Source of the DNA: Streptomyces sp. Ncost-T10-10d
Lineage (GTDB): Bacteria > Actinomycetota > Actinomycetes > Streptomycetales > Streptomycetaceae
DNA: 64,000 nt
Direction: 5' to 3'
Assembly: GCF_900091955.1 (NCBI RefSeq)
Contig: NZ_FMDF01000120.1
Span: forward strand, 48,093 to 112,092
Positions 58,109-64,000 of the stretch are shown piece after piece. The notes beneath the pieces are model-generated. The model saw nothing but the letters and a program-made list of their open reading frames with translations. It had not been told where the DNA came from and did no database searches. Both the position numbers and the translations under genes were made by a program. The number at the start of each line of letters is the position of its first letter. Positions within the stretch are counted from its first letter, which is position 1.

Positions 58109-60154
58109 TCATCGCAGAAACGCCGCCGCCACACCGGCGTCGACGGGAATGTGAAGACCGGTCGTGTGCGTGAGGTCCCCGCCGGTCAGTGCGAAGACGG
58201 CGTTCGCGACGTGCTCCGGGAGCACTTCGCGCTTGAGGAGGGTCCGCTGGGCGTAGAACTCGCCGAGCTTCTTCTCCTCGATGCCGTACGTCGCCGCACG
58301 CTGGGCACCCCAGCCGGCCGCGAAGATCCCCGAGCCGCGCACCACACCGTCGGGGTTGATGCCGTTCACCCGGATCCCGTGCTCACCCAACTCGGCCGCC
58401 AGCAGCCGCACCTGGTGAGCCTGATCGGCCTTGGTCGCCGAGTAGGCGATGTTGTTCGGGCCCGCGAAAACCGCGTTCTTCGACGCGATGTAGACGATGT
58501 CGCCGCCGAGGTTCTGCGCCCGCATCACCCGTGCTGCCTCACGCGAGACCAGGAACGAGCCGCGCGCCATGATGTCGTGCTGAAGATCCCAGTCCCGGGC
58601 CGTGGTTTCGAGCAGCGGCTTCGAGATCGAGATCCCGGCATTGTTCACGATGAGATCCACGCCGCCGAACGCGAGCACTGCCGCCTTGAACGCCCCGGCG
58701 ATCTGTTCCTCACTGGTCACGTCGACCGTCACCGCGACAGCTTTGTCGGGCCCGCCGAGCTCTTGCGCCACCGAGGAGGCGCTCTCCGCATTCACGTCCG
58801 CAACGACGACACACGCCCCCTCCGCGACCAGCCGGTGCGCGATGGCCTTGCCGATACCGGACCCCGCACCTGTGACCAGCGCCACCCGGGTGGCCAGTGG
58901 CTTGGGCTCAGGCATCCGGCGCAGCTTGGCCTCCTCCAGTTCCCAGTACTCGATCCGGAACTTCTCGGACTCCTCGATCGGCGCGTACGAGGAGACGGCC
59001 TCGGCGCCGCGCATCACATTGATGGCATTGAGGTAGAACTCCCCGGCGACCCGGGCAGTCTGCTTGTCCTTGCCGAAGGAGAACATGCCGACACCGGGCA
59101 CCAGCACGATTGCAGGGTCCGCGCCGCGCATCGCGGGGGAGCCGGGGGTCGCGTGACTCTCGTAGTACGCGCGATACGCCTCCCGGTACTCCGTGTGCAG
59201 TTCCTTCAGGCGTGCCGCAGCCTCGTCCAGCGGGGAGTCCGCGGGCAGGTCGAGGACCAGTGGGCTGACCTTCGTACGGAGGAAATGGTCGGGGCACGAG
59301 GTGCCGAGCGAGGCGAGCCGGGGGTGTTCGGTGCGGGAGAGGAAGTCCAGCACCGGCTCCGCGTCAGTGAAGTGGCCCACCTGCGGACGGTCGGTTGAGG
59401 CCAGACCGCGGATCAGCGGGGCGAGCGCGGCGGCCCGCCCCCGGCGCTGCTCCTCGGCGAGGGGCTCCCGACCCCTCCACACGGGGCCGAACGGCTCCGT
59501 CCTGCCCTGCTCCTGAAGGAATGTCTCGGCGGTACGGATCATCCAGAGCGCGTTGTGCTCGCACTCCTCGGACGTCTCGCCCCAGGCCGTGATGCCATGG
59601 CCGCCGAGGATCACGCCGACGGCCTGTGGGTTGGCCTCCTTGACCGCGGCGATGTCCAGACCGAGCTGGAACCCGGGCCTGCGCCAGCCAACCCAGGCCA
59701 CCTTGGCGCCGAAACACTCCGCCGTGAGCTTCTCACCGTCGGCGGAGCACGCCAGCGCGATCCCCGAGTCCGGATGCAGATGATCGACATGCGCGGCCTC
59801 GACCAGTGCGTGCATCGCCGTGTCGATGGACGGAGCGGCGCCGCCCCTGCCGTGCAGGCAGTAGTCGAAGGCCGACACCATCTCGTCCTCGCGCTCCATC
59901 CCCGGATACACGTTCTTGAGCGCGCGCACCCGGTCCAGGCGCAGCACGGCGAGACCGGCCTCGGTCAGCGTGCCGAGATCACCACCGGATCCCTTGACCC
60001 ACAGCAGCTCGGTCTCGCCGCCGGTGACCGGGTCGGTGGCGGTGGCCTTGACCGATGCATTGCCACCTGCGTAGTTGGTGTTGCGGGCGTCGGAGCCGAT
60101 CCGGTGGGCGCGCTCCAGGAGCGCGGCCACTTCGGCATGGGTCGCGGACGTCAT
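58109..60154 (-). CDS. rhaD: bifunctional rhamnulose-1-phosphate aldolase / short-chain dehydrogenase, 681 aa
   Basis: The N-terminal class II aldolase domain (about 1-400) contains SVKATATDPVTGGETELLWV, KGSGGDLGTLTEAGL, AAHVDHLHPDSGIALACSAD with zinc-ligand His residues, and VGVILGGHGITAWGE. The C-terminal SDR domain (about 425-680) has VALVTGAGSGIGKAIAHRLV, IVNNAGISISKPLLETTARD and IAYSATKADQAHQVRLLAAE (YxxxK). The fused enzyme splits L-rhamnulose-1-phosphate to DHAP and L-lactaldehyde and then oxidises the latter. ATG 60154. It is the middle gene of the operon, with 67 bp after rhaI. Confidence 0.9.
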   Translation of the reverse strand: MTSATHAEVAALLERAHRIGSDARNTNYAGGNASVKATATDPVTGGETELLWVKGSGGDLGTLTEAGLAVLRLDRVRALKNVYPGMEREDEMVSAFDYCLHGRGGAAPSIDTAMHALVEAAHVDHLHPDSGIALACSADGEKLTAECFGAKVAWVGWRRPGFQLGLDIAAVKEANPQAVGVILGGHGITAWGETSEECEHNALWMIRTAETFLQEQGRTEPFGPVWRGREPLAEEQRRGRAAALAPLIRGLASTDRPQVGHFTDAEPVLDFLSRTEHPRLASLGTSCPDHFLRTKVSPLVLDLPADSPLDEAAARLKELHTEYREAYRAYYESHATPGSPAMRGADPAIVLVPGVGMFSFGKDKQTARVAGEFYLNAINVMRGAEAVSSYAPIEESEKFRIEYWELEEAKLRRMPEPKPLATRVALVTGAGSGIGKAIAHRLVAEGACVVVADVNAESASSVAQELGGPDKAVAVTVDVTSEEQIAGAFKAAVLAFGGVDLIVNNAGISISKPLLETTARDWDLQHDIMARGSFLVSREAARVMRAQNLGGDIVYIASKNAVFAGPNNIAYSATKADQAHQVRLLAAELGEHGIRVNGINPDGVVRGSGIFAAGWGAQRAATYGIEEKKLGEFYAQRTLLKREVLPEHVANAVFALTGGDLTHTTGLHIPVDAGVAAAFLR

Positions 60155-60221
60155 GAGATTCCTTCGGTGTCGGGGGCCGGGCTGAATCGGTCGGACGGGT
60201 GTACGGGGAAGGGACGGGGGC

Positions 60222-61388
60222 TCAGGCGCCCCAGCCGGCCTGTTCGCCACCGACCCGGGTGGCCGCGATCCGCACCTGATTGCCTGAGGCCAGGTATGCG
60301 GCGAACGGGTCCCTGGCCAGCCCGATCTCATCACGCACCTCGGCGAGCAGCGGACGGACATCGGTGTTGTATGCATCCATCAGGACAGCGTTCGCGGCCA
60401 GCACATCGCCGGACTGCTGCGCGGCGCTCAGCGCGTTCATGTCGATCAGCAATGCCTTGGCGGTCGCTTCCTGCACATTGGCGACCGACCGGATCACGGC
60501 AGGGATCTTCGCCTCGATGTTGTGGCACTGGTCGAGCATGAAGTTGACGTTCGTCTCGGGCTTCATGCCGCCGTTCTTGACCACCTCGTGCATGATCCGG
60601 AACAACTGGAACGGGTCGGCGGCTCCGACCATCAGATCGTCGTCCGCGTAGAACCGGGAGTTGAAGTCGAACGCGCCGAGCTTTCCCGCACGCAACAGGA
60701 ACGCCACGATGAACTCGATGTTGGTGCCCGGTGCGTGGTGCCCGGTGTCCACGACCACCTGAGCCCTCGGGCCGAGATTCAGACAGTGCGCGTACGCCGT
60801 ACCCCAGTCCGGCACATCGGTCGTGTAGAACGCCGGCTCGAACAGCTTGTACTCCAGCAGCATCCGCTGGTCGTCGCCCAGCCGCTCGTACACCTCGGCC
60901 AGCGCCTCGGCGAGCCGGTCCTGACGGGCCACGATGTCGTCCTGCCCGGGATAGTTCGTGCCGTCGGAGAACCAGAGCTTGAGATCCAGGGACCCGGTCT
61001 CGTCCATGATGTCGACGCACTCCAGCAGATGGTCCGTGGCCTTGCGGCGCACCTTCGGGTCAGGGTGTGTGACCGATCCCAACTTGAAGTCGTCGTCCTG
61101 GAAGACGTTGGAGTTGATCGCACCGATCCGCAGCCCGAGATCCTCGGCGTGCCGGGTCAGCGCTGAGTAGTCCTCGACCTTGTCCCACGGAATATGCAAC
61201 GAAACCTTCGGTGCCACACCCGTGAACGCGTTCACCTGCGCCGCGTCCTCCAGTTTCTCGAACGGGTCGCGCGGTACTCCTGGCTGTGCGAACACCTTGA
61301 ACCGCGTCCCGGAGTTCCCGTACCCCCACGACGGTGTCTCGATCACCTGAGACTTCAGAGCTGTCTTGACGGCCGACACATCAGACAT
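60222..61388 (-). CDS. rhaI: L-rhamnose isomerase, 388 aa
   Basis: A xylose-isomerase-like TIM barrel of the non-E. coli RhaI type: ETPSWGYGNSGTRFKVFAQP, VPRDPFEKLEDAAQVNAFTG, KLWFSDGTNYPGQDDIVARQ, QVVVDTGHHAPGTNIEFIVA and FDFNSRFYADDDLMVGAADP with metal-binding His, Asp and Glu residues. It converts L-rhamnose to L-rhamnulose. ATG 61388 has GAGG five to six bases upstream and is preferred to 61394. First gene of the operon, behind a LacI-type operator. Confidence 0.9.
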   Translation of the reverse strand: MSDVSAVKTALKSQVIETPSWGYGNSGTRFKVFAQPGVPRDPFEKLEDAAQVNAFTGVAPKVSLHIPWDKVEDYSALTRHAEDLGLRIGAINSNVFQDDDFKLGSVTHPDPKVRRKATDHLLECVDIMDETGSLDLKLWFSDGTNYPGQDDIVARQDRLAEALAEVYERLGDDQRMLLEYKLFEPAFYTTDVPDWGTAYAHCLNLGPRAQVVVDTGHHAPGTNIEFIVAFLLRAGKLGAFDFNSRFYADDDLMVGAADPFQLFRIMHEVVKNGGMKPETNVNFMLDQCHNIEAKIPAVIRSVANVQEATAKALLIDMNALSAAQQSGDVLAANAVLMDAYNTDVRPLLAEVRDEIGLARDPFAAYLASGNQVRIAATRVGGEQAGWGA

Positions 61389-61438
61389 GAACACCTCGCA
61401 AGCGGAGTCATCCAGCGACCGCTGGTCGTTCGGACGAT

Positions 61439-61452
61439 ATGAATCGTTTCAT
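61439..61452. promoter_or_regulatory. LacI-family operator upstream of rhaI
   Basis: ATGAATCGTTTCAT is a near-perfect palindrome matching the TGAAACGTTTCA-type sites bound by LacI-family sugar repressors in actinobacteria. It lies 51 bp before the rhaI start on the minus strand, in the expected promoter position. No LacI gene is in the window. Confidence 0.7.
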
Positions 61453-61813
61453 CTGGCCGTACGCTAGGACTGCCGCGAGCTTCCAGTCAAGCAGCCAGGT
61501 GCGTTCTCTTCCTGGCTTGAATCAATTCACCCCATAGGTGGGGCGGGTGCACTCGCAGAGAGGGTTGACCACCGGACGAGCGATTGGGTTCGGGCCGACA
61601 GACATAGAGTGCGCTCGGGGTGGTCCTCAGAGCCCACTGCCCGCTGACTCGTTCAGAGCATGGTGGCGCATCGGAGCGACGAGGTGAAGAGCGACAGCGC
61701 GACGACGGACGGCTGTGACCGCCGACCGCCGACCGCCGGACGGGGCGGGACTTTCGATCCGGTCCGCCCGGCGATGGAGAACACCGCAATGCGGTGCCGT
61801 TCAGCAGATCCGT
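61453..61813. other. intergenic, no supported gene
   Basis: Beyond the rhaI operator I find no frame with a ribosome site or recognisable product on either strand. Base composition is slightly lower in G+C at 61480-61560. The rhaI promoter should lie at its left edge. Confidence 0.4.
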
Positions 61814-62041
61814 TCAGCGACCGCTGCCGGACATGCTTGGCTGAAGCGAGCGCACGAGATCGAAGAACCGGGACTCGTTGCCGCAGAGTCCCGCACGCTC
61901 CAGCGCGCCATCGGCCTCCGCGATCGGCGAGGCGAGCAATGGCATGTACAAGGGGCCCTCGTCAGGTTCCGCGAGCGCGGCCCGAGTGGCCTCCAGCAGT
62001 CGGACATACGCCTGGGCCGCGGCGAGTTCGTCATTGCGCAT
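61814..62041 (-). CDS. small hypothetical protein, 75 aa
   Basis: ATG 62041 follows GGGAG at eight bases. The product (MRNDELAAAQAYVRLLEATR, then ALAEPDEGPLYMPLLASPIA) is helical and acidic, with no membrane segment or recognised domain. Codon bias favours this strand. It sits between the rhamnose operon and the second IS110 element. Function unknown. Confidence 0.55.
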   Translation of the reverse strand: MRNDELAAAQAYVRLLEATRAALAEPDEGPLYMPLLASPIAEADGALERAGLCGNESRFFDLVRSLQPSMSGSGR

Positions 62042-62077
62042 CTCAGCATCTCCCGGTCAGAGGTGTCGGACCCCCCA

Positions 62078-62192
62078 GCATCCCCCATGGGTCTGACAGT
62101 GAGGATGTACTCGGCATTCCTCGGGGGCCTGACTCTGGGTCTGACTGACGCTTCGGCTGTCTGTGCGTTGAATCGTCGGCCTTCGGGGGATG
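62078..62192 (+). ncRNA. candidate bridge RNA region of the second IS110 element
   Basis: GCATCCCCC (62078-62086) is complementary to GGGGGATGC (62184-62192). Inside lies a 10-bp direct repeat TGGGTCTGAC at 62088-62097 and 62136-62145, spaced 48 bp. The transposase gene begins 132 bp later. Paired loops with related sequence are what a bispecific bridge RNA could show. The repeats are visible; the function is inference. Confidence 0.35.
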
Positions 62193-62323
62193 CCACCGCG
62201 TGTGCTCGCGGGTGTCCGTGACCTCATAGGAGCTTGGCCACCAGCCTCTTCACTGTCTTGTCCGTCTGCCCGGGCAGCACGCGCTGTTCACACGCCTCAG
62301 ACGGAAGGACGGCAGAGCCGAGC

Positions 62324-63397
62324 ATGACAGCGCCCGAGATAGCGGTGATCGGCGGAATCGACACCCATACGGACGTCCACCAGGCCGCAGTGATCGACTC
62401 GGTCGGCCGTCACCTGGACACGCAGTCGTTCGCAACGAACTCAGCCGGATACGAGCAACTGCTGGCCTGGCTCCACTCCCAGGGCGAGGTCATCGCGGTC
62501 GGGATGGAGGGCACCGGAGCCTACGGCGCCGAACTCGCCCGGTTCCTGACAGCCAGCGGCATCACGGTCGTCGAGGTCGACCGGCCAGACCGAAGGGCCA
62601 GGCGGGCCCACGGCAAGTCCGATCCGATCGACGCCTATGCGGCGGCCACCGCAGTCCTGTCCGGCCGGGCGAGCGGAACTCCGAAGAGTCGGGACGGGAT
62701 CGTGGAAGCGATCCGTGCTCTGCGCGTGGTCCGCAAGAGCGCGATCAAGGCCAGGACGCAGACCATCAACCAGATCCGCGCGCTCATGGTCACCGCTCCC
62801 TCCGCCCTGCGAGACAAGCTGCGTGGGCTGCCCACCGGCCTGCTGATCGACACTCTCGCCCGTACCCGGCCGGCTGGCGACCTCGCGGACCCGGCTTGCG
62901 CGGCCAAGACGGCACTTCGCCGCCTGGCCCGGCGCTACCAGGCCCTTCAGCAGGAGATCAAAGAGGCCGACGCGGACCTTGCTCCCCTCGTGACCCGGGC
63001 GGCACCCAGTCTCGTTGCCCTGCCCGGAGTGGGGACCGAGACGGCCGGCCAGCTACTGATCACCGCGGGTGACAACCCCGACCGGCTCAGATCCGAAGCA
63101 TCCTTCGCCCACCTGTGCGCCGCGGCCCCGGTCCCGGCCTCGTCCGGCCGCACAAACCGCCACCGCATCAACCGCGGCGGAGACCGACATGCCAACAGTG
63201 CCCTCTACACCATCGTCCTGGTCCGCATGCGGCACGACCAACGAACACGGGACTACGTCACCAGACGCACCGCCGAGGGCATGTCCACCAAGGACATCAT
63301 GCGGTGTCTCAAGAGGTTCGTCGCCCGCGAGATCTACAGGCACCTCATGAGCACCAACACCCTGAACACGACAGGCCCGGCCAGAGCCAGATCATGA
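62324..63397 (+). CDS. IS110-family transposase, 357 aa
   Basis: A second, different IS110-type recombinase: VIGGIDTHTDVHQAAVIDSV with the first Asp, HGKSDPIDAYAAATAVLSGR (DxxD), LVALPGVGTETAGQLLITAG and AAPVPASSGRTNRHRINRGG with the candidate nucleophilic Ser. It is intact to the C-terminal MRCLKRFVAREIYRHLM. ATG 62324 follows GGAAGGACGGCAGAGCC. It is shorter than the first element's enzyme and only distantly similar. Its stop overlaps by a few bases the reconstructed 3' end of the SMI1-type gene on the other strand. Confidence 0.9.
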   Translation: MTAPEIAVIGGIDTHTDVHQAAVIDSVGRHLDTQSFATNSAGYEQLLAWLHSQGEVIAVGMEGTGAYGAELARFLTASGITVVEVDRPDRRARRAHGKSDPIDAYAAATAVLSGRASGTPKSRDGIVEAIRALRVVRKSAIKARTQTINQIRALMVTAPSALRDKLRGLPTGLLIDTLARTRPAGDLADPACAAKTALRRLARRYQALQQEIKEADADLAPLVTRAAPSLVALPGVGTETAGQLLITAGDNPDRLRSEASFAHLCAAAPVPASSGRTNRHRINRGGDRHANSALYTIVLVRMRHDQRTRDYVTRRTAEGMSTKDIMRCLKRFVAREIYRHLMSTNTLNTTGPARARS

Positions 63398-63921
63398 TGC
63401 CGACCGACCACCGTCCGCGTCATCGGAATCGAGTGACTCGGCCGCAGTCAGACGCTCGACGAACGCCTTGAAGTCCGCGGCCAGCGAGAGCTCCGTGCTG
63501 TCGTCTACGTCGAACACGTCACGGACGGCTCCCCGCGCTTCCCGCATGCCCGATAGTCGAGAGCGATCCAACAGTGACCATCACCGGACAGCAGAACCAG
63601 AGGAGACGGAAGACCCCACTCCTCGACCAAGTAGGCCGTGTCCAGCAAGGACAACTGGCCGTTGTCACGGCCGATGCCCATCATGTCGTCGAGCGGAACA
63701 TGATCCTTGCTCCACGACGTCGGCACATCGGTCAGGAACGCGTTCCACAGCCCCGCCACCACACCGCCGTTCTGGACCCGCAGGATCTCCAGCAACGAAG
63801 TCGGCAGACAGACACCGAGCTGACGCTCGGCCACCTGAACGACCGCGTCGGTCAACGGTGGCTCAACCCCGTACCGGACCTCGCCCCAGAACGTCGCCTT
63901 GACCTCATCAAACTGAGCCAC
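63392..63921 (-). pseudogene. SMI1/KNR4-family (immunity-type) gene with a frameshift near its 3' end
   Basis: From ATG 63921 the protein has the SMI1/KNR4 layout: PPLTDAVVQVAERQLGVCLP, TSLLEILRVQNGGVVAGLWN, VPLDDMMGIGRDNGQLSLLD and LVLLSGDGHCWIALDYRACG. The annotated frame stops at 63505 after EPSVTCST. In the neighbouring frame the family-typical end follows at once (FDVDDSTELSLAADFKAFVE, RLTAAE) down to TGA 63392-63394. One missing C near 63515 (plus strand) explains it. Such proteins are often immunity factors against polymorphic toxins or scaffold proteins. No toxin gene is seen in the remaining 79 bp. Confidence 0.75.
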
Positions 63922-64000
63922 GAACGCAACCTATGGACCCCGCCCACGGGCTTGACGATCTATAGGAGCTTCAACGTACTTCCACAGCGGCGCGAGGCCG

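Noticed and set aside
1..64000. CRISPR array or cas genes
   Set aside because: No regularly spaced direct repeats and no Cas-like proteins are present; the defence-type genes are of other classes.

Overview
The window reads as part of a Streptomyces (or close relative) chromosome. G+C is high with strongly G/C third codon positions, GTG starts and stop/start overlaps are common, and several families are typical of the genus: conservon (Cvn) genes, an XRE regulator beside an ATP-binding anti-sigma-like gene, DUF6243 and DUF6397 proteins, an LAxTG sortase substrate and a PAS/GAF/PP2C phosphatase. I see no rRNA, tRNA or CRISPR array.

Region 1 (about 1-18.9 kb) is an accessory island. It opens with small unknown genes and IS5-, IS630- and exonuclease-like remnants, and ends with an excisionase/tyrosine integrase pair and a strong terminator at 18880-18921. 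Between these lie two candidate defence modules. The first (2798-8867) is a small protein, an HExxH protein and then a Gabija-like pair (OLD-type ATPase/TOPRIM nuclease plus UvrD-like helicase). The second (10685-13626) is a DUF4365-type nuclease with an APAZ-like tail, overlapping a short PIWI (prokaryotic Argonaute) gene; it resembles short-pAgo/nuclease systems of the SPARDA type. A further two-gene unit of unknown function (1158-2311, minus strand) sits between two pieces of an IS5-type transposase.

Region 2 (18.9-52 kb) is mostly chromosomal housekeeping and signalling: an aldehyde dehydrogenase with a (frameshifted) GAF regulator, a secreted amidase, a formamidase/acetamidase-permease operon, a SWIM protein with an SNF2 helicase, a fatty acid desaturase, a MOSC protein with an apparent internal deletion, an MpaB-type oxygenase, a methyltransferase and an MHYT protein. 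Then come a cvnABC cluster lacking its GTPase, TerD, TatA, an LCP cell-wall ligase, an ArsR/acetyltransferase/MgtA metal-transport operon, a separate cvnD-cvnB pair, a DUF6397 protein, an LAETG surface protein and a multidomain PP2C phosphatase.

Region 3 (52-64 kb) holds a frameshifted 3-hydroxyisobutyryl-CoA hydrolase-like gene, a frameshifted sugar isomerase and an L-rhamnose catabolic operon (rhaI-rhaD-rhaB) behind a LacI-type operator. It also carries two IS110-family elements, each with a structured 5' non-coding region that could be a bridge RNA, and a frameshifted SMI1/KNR4 gene.

Four otherwise well-preserved genes carry one net single-base frame change each, two of them in short G/C runs. 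Either the assembly has indel errors or these are young pseudogenes; raw reads would decide.
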